Source: SHLQ01 sp964451305 (GTDB taxonomy: Bacteria > Actinomycetota > Acidimicrobiia > Acidimicrobiales > SHLQ01). From it: a stretch of DNA of 64,000 nucleotides. Below the pieces are notes generated by a model. That model worked only from the letters and a program-made list of their open reading frames with translations. It was not told the origin of the DNA and made no database searches. Below are positions 52,681-61,054 of the stretch, piece after piece. The DNA lies in NCBI GenBank assembly GCA_964451305.1, contig CAYVHV010000021.1, forward strand, positions 3,708 to 67,707, written 5' to 3'. Position 1 is the stretch's first letter; every line of letters begins with the position of its first letter. Both the position numbers and the translations under genes were made by a program.

Positions 52681-54027
52681 ATGATTGCACCACAACTGCC
52701 GGGGAATATCTCCGAGTGGATTTTCGCGCACGGTATTGGTTCGCGAGGAACGCTACCGCTGCCGCTCTGGCAATTCAGCTGGGCCGCGATCGCCGCTCTC
52801 GTCTTGTCCTTTGCTGGACTCGGGGCATTGTGGAAGACGCCAAAGTTGAGCGTCAGCTCGACCGGGACCGTCATCTCGGGCTCGCCGGTTCTCGTGAAAG
52901 CGGGAACCGGCGTTGCCCGCGTGGTCGGGATGGCACTCTTTCTGCTCACGACCGCCGCTGCTCTCTTCGGTACCGACATCGGTGGCGAGTCGGTCAACCT
53001 GGCGCCGGTCACGATCTATGTGATCTTGTGGGTCGCTATTCCGGTGGCGTCTGCCCTCGTTGGCGATATTTGGAAGGCGCTCAATCCGTTCAACACCATC
53101 GGGCTCCTCTTTCCAGAGGGCGATGCCGACGATGCTCCGAAACACCAATGGGTGGCCGTCGCGCTCATGTTTGGCTTCCTGTTCCTCGAGCTCGCGCATC
53201 CGAGCGGTGACAGCCCTCGGATCCTCGGCTGGTCGATCCTCGTCTATTCGGTCGTGATGATCGCCGGCATGGTTCGCTACGGACGTATCTGGCTGGACCG
53301 AGCCGATGCCTTCGGCATCGCGTTCACGATGATCGCTGCGATCGCGCCAGTCTGGGTCGACGACGACAGCAACCTCCGGCTTCGTCTGCCCCTGTCGGGA
53401 CTGTCGACGATCGAAGTTCGCCCCGGCACGATGATGTTGATCCTCACGATCCTCGGCGGGACCTCATTCGACGGTTTCAGCGAGAGCCCTATCTACACCG
53501 ACATCATCGGTCGTCCGAACGGGTGGAGCGCCGTGCCGGCACTCACCATTGGCCTGATCGCCATGATCCTGATCGCTGCAGTCCTCTACTGGACTGGTTC
53601 CCGAGCAACGGCCAAGGTCACCGGCATCTCCCAAGAAGAAGCGGCCGATGTCTTTGCGCCGTCGCTGGTTCCCATCGTTTGGGCGTACGCCGTTGCCCAC
53701 TATGCACAACTACTCGTCGATCAAACCCAGAGCTTTGTGTTTCGATTGTCGAACCCGTTCGGCAACTTCAACGCCCAAGGCGAGCCAACCACCGACTGGT
53801 TCGGGAACGCCGCCGGGGTGGTCGACCTGAACCTGATCGACGTCGACTTTGTGTCATGGATACAAGCACTATCGATCGTGATCGGACACGTGCTCGCGGT
53901 CATGTACGCACACGACCTCGCGATCACACGATTCGATCACGCCAGAGCGGCCAAGAGTCAACAGACCATGCTGTTCGTGATGGTGCTCTACTCCGTCGCT
54001 GGGCTCTGGCTTCTCTTCGCTGCCTAG
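52681..54027 (+). CDS. Polytopic membrane protein resembling fenitrothion hydrolase family
   Basis: A 448-residue protein with about ten hydrophobic helices. The opening FAHGIGSRGTLPLPLWQFSWAAIAALVLSFAGLGALW resembles a group often labelled fenitrothion hydrolase; that label comes from one organophosphate-degrading strain and says little about the native role. Conserved-looking polar motifs are WKALNPFNTIG, LELAHPSGDSPR, VWAYAVAHYAQLL and ALSIVIGHVLAVMYAHDLA, with several His residues in or near membrane helices. The gene starts 21 bases after the His-rich lipoprotein, so a metal-linked transport or redox role is possible. Confidence 0.6.
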   Translation: MIAPQLPGNISEWIFAHGIGSRGTLPLPLWQFSWAAIAALVLSFAGLGALWKTPKLSVSSTGTVISGSPVLVKAGTGVARVVGMALFLLTTAAALFGTDIGGESVNLAPVTIYVILWVAIPVASALVGDIWKALNPFNTIGLLFPEGDADDAPKHQWVAVALMFGFLFLELAHPSGDSPRILGWSILVYSVVMIAGMVRYGRIWLDRADAFGIAFTMIAAIAPVWVDDDSNLRLRLPLSGLSTIEVRPGTMMLILTILGGTSFDGFSESPIYTDIIGRPNGWSAVPALTIGLIAMILIAAVLYWTGSRATAKVTGISQEEAADVFAPSLVPIVWAYAVAHYAQLLVDQTQSFVFRLSNPFGNFNAQGEPTTDWFGNAAGVVDLNLIDVDFVSWIQALSIVIGHVLAVMYAHDLAITRFDHARAAKSQQTMLFVMVLYSVAGLWLLFAA

Positions 54028-54030
54028 CGA

Positions 54031-55002
54031 CTAAATCGTTCGTCCGGCCGTGGTGTTGGTTCCCGACGACGCGACCTTGTCTTTCGGAGCGAGCAACTTG
54101 TCGGTGAGGTGCGCTTCGACATTGACCGGTTCGTACCGTGCGGGCCGATCGGCGGTGACAAATGCGGGAAGCACCGAGATCTCTACATCGAGGTCTGGAT
54201 AGTGGAAGAAGGCAAAGGAACGGCGAACCGGCGCTCCGCCGCGATTCATCGGCACGACCCGATGAAGCGTCGATGGCCACTCATCGTTCGTGAGAACCGC
54301 CAACATGTCGCCGACGTTGAGGAGTAACGCACCCGGCTCGGGAATGACGTCCACCCATTCACCATCGGGCCCGACGATCTGCAAGCCAGGCACTGGATCT
54401 GCATCGAGAAACGTGAACGACGAGTAGTCGGTGTGGGCGCCCATTCGTTGCTGACCGTCAACAGCATCCTCAGTGCCATCGGGGCCAGGCTCGTACCGAA
54501 TGCTCGCAATCGAGTCGGGGCCATGCCCGGAGCGTTCACGAAGCCACGGTGCACCGATGAGCCCACCGATGATCTCGTCGAGACGGCTAGCCAGGGTCGA
54601 CATTGCACTGAAATAGTCGAGCGCAGCGATCGAATACCCCGGGATAGCTTCGTCAGGCCATGGTGTCGACTTCAACAGCGGACTCGATACCGGCGGTTCG
54701 GGAGCCGAGTTGAAACACTCGAACAAATCCGGCGGGGACTCTTCGCCAAGGCTGTAGCTCAACGCTTCGCTCCCCTTTGCCCGGTAGCCGCGGTTGGCCG
54801 CGAGGTCCGGATGAGCAAAAGAGCTCTTCGTCTCCGCATCGAGCGCAAAGAACGACGCCGATGCATCGATCATGGCGGTCCGGACGTCAGGGTCGACCCC
54901 GTGCCCGACGAGCTGTACAAAGCCGGTAGCTCGAAGCGCACGTTCCAGGTCGGCCGCTGCGGTCGGTAGTGAGAGGTCGACCGTGTCGATCGTGAGAGTC
55001 AT
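54031..55002 (-). CDS. 2-oxoglutarate/Fe(II)-dependent oxygenase, isopenicillin-N-synthase-like
   Basis: A 323-residue double-stranded beta-helix oxygenase. The DIOX_N part has FVQLVGHGVDPDV and RGYRAKGSEALSYSLG. The iron ligands are His and Asp in MGAHTDYSSFTFL and His in STLHRVV, and the 2-oxoglutarate site is RRSFAFF. These proteins hydroxylate or oxidise small molecules such as gibberellin-, thymine- or amino-acid-like substrates; the target here is unknown. It converges on the fenitrothion-hydrolase-like gene and is divergent from the lipoprotein at 55092. Confidence 0.82.
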   Translation of the reverse strand: MTLTIDTVDLSLPTAAADLERALRATGFVQLVGHGVDPDVRTAMIDASASFFALDAETKSSFAHPDLAANRGYRAKGSEALSYSLGEESPPDLFECFNSAPEPPVSSPLLKSTPWPDEAIPGYSIAALDYFSAMSTLASRLDEIIGGLIGAPWLRERSGHGPDSIASIRYEPGPDGTEDAVDGQQRMGAHTDYSSFTFLDADPVPGLQIVGPDGEWVDVIPEPGALLLNVGDMLAVLTNDEWPSTLHRVVPMNRGGAPVRRSFAFFHYPDLDVEISVLPAFVTADRPARYEPVNVEAHLTDKLLAPKDKVASSGTNTTAGRTI

Positions 55003-55091
55003 GGGTGCATCTTAGGAGGTGCTCGGATGAGGAGTTCGGTTGGGGAGCACTCCCCAACGGTGCGATCGAAGCGCTTCTATACCGTGAAGGA

Positions 55092-56105
55092 ATGGCACCG
55101 TACGCGATCAATCGAGACACGCTCGCCCATGACATTCGCTCCATCTCTGTCATCGTTGGATTCGCGCTCATCTTGGCGAGCTGCGGGTGGCAACAATTGT
55201 CCGAATCTGCAGCCGGCGCGTCGACCGGGGCGGGCGAGACAGCAGCTGTTGAGGTTGTCGGAACTGCGCCACAAACGCTCCCCACTACTACCGTGCCCGC
55301 AACGACGACCGTACCGACGAGCACGACCACCACAACGGCGCCGGCAGCAACAACCGTGCCAGCAACAACAACGGTGCCGACGAGCACGGCGACCACGTCC
55401 CCTATTCCAACCCTCGCTAGCGACGCAGTCTCCCTTCCGGGGATGGCGTCGGTTTGGACCGGATGGGTCGGTAGCGACTTCGATCGTGCGCCGGTCTCTA
55501 TCCAGCTCGCTGAGCAGCGAGGCAACGTGCGCGGAGAGATCTCCTACACCAATACCGGCGAAACGACGATGCTGGCCGGAAGCCGCCTGGCATCCGGCTT
55601 CTTCGTGCACGAGTTCGACGCCAGCGGCAACGCTCTATCGACCATGTCGGTCGGGGCGATCGATCGTGGGGTGATGACCGACATCACTTGGGAACGTGGC
55701 CGTGTCGAAGTCGAACTCTCCGACAGTGTCGATGCCTCTCGTATGTTCGTACCTGTCGTGTCGCCCGGGCGCTTCGACTACGCCTTTAGCCCGTTCGACG
55801 GGGACCGGTGCTGTGGCCCAACGGGCACGCTCAGCATCCATGACGTGACGGCGTCCTCGGTCACCGTCTCCATCGACACGGTGACGAGCGCTCCCGCCCG
55901 CAACATCGCGACGATCGGCCCGCTGGCACTTCCCCTCGACGGAAACATCGCCCGGTTCGAAGAACGAAATGATTGGCTCGACTGTGCCTTTGAGGTCATC
56001 GTCTTTAGCGATTTCATCTTCGTTGAGCATGTCGATGAACGCTTCGATTGTGGGTTTGGCGTGAACGCTTCGGTCGAAGGGATCTACGCGGCGGTGTCGT
56101 CGTAG
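55092..56105 (+). CDS. Lipoprotein of unknown function with Thr-rich linker
   Basis: A 337-residue protein from ATG 55092. A signal sequence ends in a lipobox (VGFALILASCGW). A low-complexity Thr/Pro/Ala linker (TTTVPATTTVP type) of about 55 residues, probably an extracellular stalk, leads to a beta-rich globular domain with WTGWVGSDFDRAPVSIQL at its start and four cysteines (DRCCGPTG, LDCAFEV, FDCGFGV). The closing part (FEVIVFSDFIFVEHVDERFDCGFGV) looks like a ligand or disulfide-stabilised fold, but I cannot name it. It stands alone upstream of the helicase gene. Confidence 0.65.
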   Translation: MAPYAINRDTLAHDIRSISVIVGFALILASCGWQQLSESAAGASTGAGETAAVEVVGTAPQTLPTTTVPATTTVPTSTTTTTAPAATTVPATTTVPTSTATTSPIPTLASDAVSLPGMASVWTGWVGSDFDRAPVSIQLAEQRGNVRGEISYTNTGETTMLAGSRLASGFFVHEFDASGNALSTMSVGAIDRGVMTDITWERGRVEVELSDSVDASRMFVPVVSPGRFDYAFSPFDGDRCCGPTGTLSIHDVTASSVTVSIDTVTSAPARNIATIGPLALPLDGNIARFEERNDWLDCAFEVIVFSDFIFVEHVDERFDCGFGVNASVEGIYAAVSS

Positions 56106-56257
56106 TCCCTGCATCATCGACCCCGATTCATTCAGAGCTGCATCGCTACGTATACCGGGATCGGGTGCGAGGGTGACCAGTGACCACCTCGCCCCAAACG
56201 TGCCCCGACGGCATTACGAACTAGAGTGAACTGTTCGCCACTTGTGAAAGTCCAACC

Positions 56258-58009
56258 GTGATACAAGAAGAAGAGACCCTCGAGGTACTCGATGATGAGG
56301 TTGGCTTTGCAGCCCTTGGGCTTGGCCCAGAGCTCGTTTCGACGCTCGATTCCTTGGGCTATGAAGAACCCACACCCATCCAGGCACAAGCGATTCCGCA
56401 CCTGCTCACCGGCGTTGACCTCCTCGGTCAAGCAGCGACCGGCACCGGCAAAACGGCAGCATTTGCCCTGCCGACGATCGAGCACATCGTCACCACCGAC
56501 AAGCCGGTCATCCAAGTCCTCGTCCTGACCCCAACCCGCGAGCTCGCCATGCAGGTGAGCGAAGCGATGAGCACCTACGGCAAGAGCACCGGCGTTAAGG
56601 TCACATCCGTCTATGGCGGGCAGCCCATTGGACGCCAGCTCGATGCCCTCCGCCGCGGCGTGCACGTCGTCGTCGCGACCCCTGGGCGAGCTATCGACCA
56701 TCTCAAGCGCGGATCGCTCGATCTCGACAACGTCCGCACCGTCGTTCTCGACGAAGCCGACGAGATGCTCGACATGGGCTTCACCGAAGACATCGAGCTC
56801 ATTCTCGACAACACCCCGAACGATCGCCAGACCGTTCTGTTCTCTGCGACGATGCCACCTCGCATTCATGCGATTGCGAAGCGGCACCAAAACGATCCGG
56901 TCATGGTCAAGATCGGTGCTGCTGATGCAGCACAGCATCGCGACCTCATCGACCAGCAGGTGTATGTCGTCCACAAGACGCATAAGGCCAAAGCCCTCGG
57001 TCGAATTCTCGATCTCGAGAACCCAACATCGGCGATCGTCTTTTGCAAGACCCGCACCGACGTAGACGAGCTCACCGTCACTATGAGCGGACGCGGCTAT
57101 CGCGCCGAAGCGCTCCATGGCGGCATGGATCAAGCCCAGCGAGATCGAGTGATGGCTCGCCTTCGCGACGGTACCGCCGAGCTGCTCATCGCCACCGACG
57201 TTGCTGCCCGCGGCCTCGATGTCGACACCCTCACCCACGTGGTGAACTACGACATCCCTTCAGCTCCCGAGAGCTATGTCCACCGGATCGGCCGAGTTGG
57301 TCGAGCCGGGCGCCGCGGCGTCGCAATCACCCTCGCAACCCCTCGCCAGCGTCGCTTGCTCAGCAATATCGAGCGGTTGACGAAGCAGAAGATCGAGGTC
57401 CACAAGGTTCCGACCGCCGACGATCTTCGCCAACGCCAGATCGCCTCGACCATCGAGTCGATGCGCGAAGTACTGGCGAGCGACACCCTCGCCGAAGACC
57501 TCGACGCGTTTCAGCAGGTACTGCACGAGCTCAAGGGTGAGGAGTCAGATCGCAATATCGCGCTCGCTGCTCTCGTGCTCGCTCACCGGGCGCAACACTC
57601 CGAAGCAGACATTGCCGACATCCCAGACGCCTCGAAGGAATTCGGGAATGAGCGCAGCCACGACAAGGGCCGCAAAGGCAAGGGTCGAGACCGCAACGGC
57701 CGCGGCCGCGAACCCTACGGCGAACGCAACCACGGAAAGAAAGCTGGCGGCAGCACCCGCGAGGTTGACCCAAACACCGGGTTTGTCTACATCGGAGTCG
57801 GTGCCCGTGGCGGGATCCGCCCCGGAGATCTCGTCGGCGCCATTGCCAATGAGACTCAGCTATCGGGCCGCGACATCGGACCGATCCGAATCTCGGACCA
57901 CTACTCGGTGGTCGGGGTTCCAGATGGCTCTGTCGATGACGTGATCTTCGCGATCAAGAAGTCCACGGTGAAGGGCAAGAAAGCAAAGGCCCGCCGCTAC
58001 GTGGACTGA
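56258..58009 (+). CDS. DEAD-box ATP-dependent RNA helicase
   Basis: A 583-residue CshA/DeaD-type helicase starting at GTG 56258. In order: Q motif (FAALGLGPELVSTLDSLGYEEPTPIQ), motif I ATGTGKT, Ia TPTRELA, II DEAD, III SAT, V ATDVAARGLD, VI HRIGRVGRAGR. The C-terminal part has a basic, Lys/Arg/Gly-rich linker (about 455-500) and a DbpA-type RNA-binding domain (GFVYIGVGARGGIRPGDLVGAI) that in relatives directs the enzyme to ribosomal RNA. It unwinds RNA in ribosome assembly or turnover. It precedes the NYN-domain gene by 38 bases. Confidence 0.93.
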   Translation: MIQEEETLEVLDDEVGFAALGLGPELVSTLDSLGYEEPTPIQAQAIPHLLTGVDLLGQAATGTGKTAAFALPTIEHIVTTDKPVIQVLVLTPTRELAMQVSEAMSTYGKSTGVKVTSVYGGQPIGRQLDALRRGVHVVVATPGRAIDHLKRGSLDLDNVRTVVLDEADEMLDMGFTEDIELILDNTPNDRQTVLFSATMPPRIHAIAKRHQNDPVMVKIGAADAAQHRDLIDQQVYVVHKTHKAKALGRILDLENPTSAIVFCKTRTDVDELTVTMSGRGYRAEALHGGMDQAQRDRVMARLRDGTAELLIATDVAARGLDVDTLTHVVNYDIPSAPESYVHRIGRVGRAGRRGVAITLATPRQRRLLSNIERLTKQKIEVHKVPTADDLRQRQIASTIESMREVLASDTLAEDLDAFQQVLHELKGEESDRNIALAALVLAHRAQHSEADIADIPDASKEFGNERSHDKGRKGKGRDRNGRGREPYGERNHGKKAGGSTREVDPNTGFVYIGVGARGGIRPGDLVGAIANETQLSGRDIGPIRISDHYSVVGVPDGSVDDVIFAIKKSTVKGKKAKARRYVD

Positions 58010-58047
58010 CCATGTGCCGTTCGTGAGACTGCCACTACTGTTGTGGC

Positions 58048-58731
58048 GTGACTGAACGTGTTTGTGTATTTATCGATGGCCAGAACCTCTTCAAGGGGTT
58101 AAACCGGCGATTTCGTGGGCGGGTGCATCCGCTGTTGCTCGCTCGTGAGTTAGCGGGAGATCGGGAGCTGGTGGGAACGCACTACTACTCCGGCATCCAC
58201 GACTCCGGAGAAAACCGCAAGATGTACGACCTTGTGACAAGGCGTCACGATCTCATTCGACGAACCGGTGTCGAAGTAACCGAGCGAACGCTTCGCTATC
58301 ACTGGGAATGGCGTGTGGATGACCGCCTTCCCCCACCGTGGAAGGATGATGGTGCGGAAAAACGTACCGCTGAGGTGAAGCGCTGGCGGGGAGCCCGGGA
58401 GAAAGGCATCGACGTCGCGCTTGCACTCGATGCCGTCGCTGCTGCCCTCACCAACGAATGCGATGTTGTAATCATCGTGTCCCGCGACCGTGACCTCATG
58501 GAGATCGCAAACGAAATCCACCACCGCTGCGGCCGGTATGGCAAGAACTGTGTCCGAGTCGAAGTCGCATTCGTTTCAGAACGACGAGGTGATGAAGGCA
58601 ACCTCCCCGAGTACGACATGCAACTCGAGATCGATGAGCGCATGGTCGATGCAGCTCGTGATCATTTCGACTACCGCGAGGACCTAGATGACGACGAGGT
58701 CCAACAATTCCTCAACGAGTTGAAAAGCTAG
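58048..58731 (+). CDS. NYN-domain (PIN-like nuclease) protein
   Basis: A 227-residue protein. The NYN fold shows its acidic residues at VCVFIDGQNLFKG, the middle region EKGIDVALALDAVAAA and VVIIVSRDRDLMEIANEI, matching the three Asp positions that bind metal in LabA-like/NYN RNases. The C-terminus is acidic. It starts at GTG 58048, 38 bases after the RNA helicase, so the two probably form an RNA-processing pair. The target is unknown. Confidence 0.8.
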   Translation: MTERVCVFIDGQNLFKGLNRRFRGRVHPLLLARELAGDRELVGTHYYSGIHDSGENRKMYDLVTRRHDLIRRTGVEVTERTLRYHWEWRVDDRLPPPWKDDGAEKRTAEVKRWRGAREKGIDVALALDAVAAALTNECDVVIIVSRDRDLMEIANEIHHRCGRYGKNCVRVEVAFVSERRGDEGNLPEYDMQLEIDERMVDAARDHFDYREDLDDDEVQQFLNELKS

Positions 58732-58766
58732 CTCGACGTCCGGTTGGAAACATCGGGGTTTATGTT

Positions 58767-58791
58767 AAAGTTTGAACCACTTGCAAACTTT
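58767..58791. promoter_or_regulatory. Inverted repeat operator upstream of azoR
   Basis: AAAGTTTG (58767-58774) and CAAACTTT (58784-58791), separated by 9 bases, form a perfect 8-bp inverted repeat ending 13 bases before the azoreductase start. It is a typical site for a HxlR- or MarR-type repressor; no such gene is adjacent. Confidence 0.6.
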
Positions 58792-58804
58792 GATTGGACA
58801 CAAC

Positions 58805-59392
58805 ATGACGACGATTCTGCGCCTCAACTCATCGGTCAGCGGACCGGACTCGGTCACCAACAAGCTGAACGAACAGCTCGTCGCTGCACTCACCGAAACG
58901 CAGCCCGAACCCATGACGATCGAACGCGACCTCACCGCGCTCACGCTTCAGACCTCCGAGCGCTTCAGCGCAGCGATGACACCGGTTGACGAACGCTCTC
59001 CAGCTCAGAATGAAGCTGCGTCGACCGGTGACACCCTCATCACCGAACTCGAAGCATCGGACATCCTCGTTATTGGAAGCCCGATCTACAACTTCGGTCT
59101 CCCCAGCAGCGTAAAGGCGTGGATGGACTACGTCGCCCGAGCCGGCCGCACTTTTCACTACGCCGAAAACGGCCCGGTCGGCCTCCTCACGGGTAAACGA
59201 GCCTTCATCACGATGGCTTCAGGTGGGGTTGGATTGGGTACGGACTGGGACTTCGGATCCGGCCACCTTTCACTGTTCCTCGGGTTCCTCGGCTTTAGCG
59301 ACATCACCGTGATCGCTGCGATGGAGCTCCAGTCCAACCCGGAGAACCTCGCTGCCGCTGAGGCACAGATCCGAGAAATCGCCGAATCGTAA
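58805..59392 (+). CDS. azoR: FMN-dependent NADH-azoreductase / quinone reductase
   Basis: A 195-residue flavodoxin-fold enzyme from ATG 58805. The FMN site is shown by LRLNSSVSGPDSVTNKL and GSPIYNFGLPSSVKAWMDYVARAGRTF, the signature of the AzoR family. It reduces quinones or azo compounds with NADH, protecting against thiol or electrophile stress. A perfect inverted repeat sits just upstream, suggesting inducible expression. It ends before the divergent-end GH1 gene. Confidence 0.88.
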   Translation: MTTILRLNSSVSGPDSVTNKLNEQLVAALTETQPEPMTIERDLTALTLQTSERFSAAMTPVDERSPAQNEAASTGDTLITELEASDILVIGSPIYNFGLPSSVKAWMDYVARAGRTFHYAENGPVGLLTGKRAFITMASGGVGLGTDWDFGSGHLSLFLGFLGFSDITVIAAMELQSNPENLAAAEAQIREIAES

Positions 59393-59511
59393 ATGGTGGA
59401 TCGAACCCGGCGAGCGGAATGCTCGCCGGGCTCGACCTGCACACCCGCCGCACCCAACGAGGACCCGCCTCATGGGTACGAACTGTTGGAACTAGCCTGA
59501 CGCGAAACGGA

Positions 59512-60900
59512 TCACCACGTCGGCTCGAACGAGACCCAAGGCTTGTACGAGACGGGTTCCTCTGGCAGCGCATACCCGTTTGCACGAATGACTTCGGCGT
59601 ACCAGTCCGCACTCTTCTTCGGGCGTCGTTCAAGCGTCTCAAAGTCAACTTCGACGATGCCGAATGTTGGACCATAACCCCAAGCCCACTCGAAGTTATC
59701 GAACAACGACCAGACCATGTACCCATGCACAGGAACTCCGTCTTCAATCGCCGAGTGCACCTCGCTGAGATGGTCGCGAACGAAGTCGATACGGTCATCG
59801 TCTTGAATTTGGCCGTGCTCGTTGCGGACACCGTCGGGCATTGGGCACCCGTTCTCGGTAATGGTGTAGCCAGGAAACTGATACGCACTATGCAGCCAGC
59901 GGAGCAAACGCCCCAACGATGGCGGATGCAATTCCCACCCCATCGTGTTCTTCGGCGTGTCCGGCGCGGCGACATACCCTGACGCCGAGATGATCTCGCG
60001 GGTGTAGTAGTTGACCCCGAGGTGAGAGATCGGCGCGCTGATTAGATCGAGATCCCCATCGCGCACTTCAGCTTGGTCCCACTCAAAGAACTCCGCCGTC
60101 TCTTGGGGGTAGCCGCGTCCGGTAAGCGGATCGATGTACCAACGGTTCTCGAGATTGTCGACATGCAACGCTCGCTCCACATCAGCAGGATCACCGGTCG
60201 CGGCTTCGGTCGGTGTGAAATTGAGAACGATCGTCACGTCCTGATCGGGAGCACTCGAGCGAATGCGCTCCTGCGCGAGACCATGGGCGAGCATCAGGTG
60301 ATGCGACGCCGCCATACCATCGGCCATCGAAGTGCGCCCCGGAGCATGCTCTCCAGTGACGTAGCCATGGTTGGCGCTAACGAAGGGTTCGTTCAGCGTT
60401 GCCCATCGCGAGACGCGGTCTGAGAGCCGAGAAACGACGACCTCGACGTAGTCTCCAAATGCCGACGCGGTGTCGCGAGATACCCAGCCTCCTCCCTCTT
60501 CCAACGCTTGAGGAAGGTCCCAGTGATAGAGCGTGGGCATCGGAGTAATTCCAGCGTTGAGTAGTTCGTCTACCAACCGGTCATAAAAGTCGAGACCTGC
60601 GGTGTTCACCGGACCCGTGCCGTTCGCCATGATGCGAGGCCATGCGACCGAGAATCTGTACGTGTCCAGGCCCAACGACTTCATAAGGGCAACATCGCTG
60701 TCGTACCGGTGATAGTGATCGCACGCCACAGCACCCGACGTTCCGTCGGCGATACGACCCGGCTCTCCTGCAAAAGCATCCCAGATGCTCGGCCCCCGAC
60801 CGTCGGCATCAGCCGCGCCTTCGATCTGATACGAAGACGTGGCTGCACCCCACTGGAAACCCTGCGGGAACGTGAGAACCTTGCTTGAATCCGCTGCCAT
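59512..60900 (-). CDS. Glycoside hydrolase family 1 beta-glucosidase
   Basis: A 462-residue GH1 enzyme from ATG 60900, which has GGGGGA upstream. The fold opens with FPQGFQWGAATSSYQIEGA; the acid/base Glu is in TLNEP and the nucleophile Glu is in ITENG. GYMVWSLFDNFEWAWGY is the aglycone-side motif. It hydrolyses beta-glucosides or related disaccharides in the cytoplasm; exact specificity is not visible. A longer frame to 61128 would run through the GH2 gene end. A LacI-type operator lies about 95-115 bases upstream, and the GH2 gene precedes it on the same strand. Confidence 0.93.
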   Translation of the reverse strand: MAADSSKVLTFPQGFQWGAATSSYQIEGAADADGRGPSIWDAFAGEPGRIADGTSGAVACDHYHRYDSDVALMKSLGLDTYRFSVAWPRIMANGTGPVNTAGLDFYDRLVDELLNAGITPMPTLYHWDLPQALEEGGGWVSRDTASAFGDYVEVVVSRLSDRVSRWATLNEPFVSANHGYVTGEHAPGRTSMADGMAASHHLMLAHGLAQERIRSSAPDQDVTIVLNFTPTEAATGDPADVERALHVDNLENRWYIDPLTGRGYPQETAEFFEWDQAEVRDGDLDLISAPISHLGVNYYTREIISASGYVAAPDTPKNTMGWELHPPSLGRLLRWLHSAYQFPGYTITENGCPMPDGVRNEHGQIQDDDRIDFVRDHLSEVHSAIEDGVPVHGYMVWSLFDNFEWAWGYGPTFGIVEVDFETLERRPKKSADWYAEVIRANGYALPEEPVSYKPWVSFEPTW

Positions 60901-60988
60901 ATCCCCCGATACCTCCCAGCGGGCTGCGACACAGCACCGCGGCTCACTGTTGGTCATGCGCCTTAGGCGCCGTTGAATCCGGCAAATG

Positions 60989-61015
60989 CTTGCATGTAAA
61001 CGCTTACATTGCAAG
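60989..61015. promoter_or_regulatory. LacI-family operator upstream of the GH1 gene
   Basis: The core TGTAAACGCTTACA (60995-61008) is a near-palindrome with the central CG typical of LacI/GalR sites, flanked by CTTGCA and TTGCAAG that extend the symmetry. It lies between the GH2 stop and the GH1 start. Confidence 0.7.
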
Positions 61016-61054
61016 GACGGCTGACAGAAAGCCACTCGGCGAGTACAACACGAC

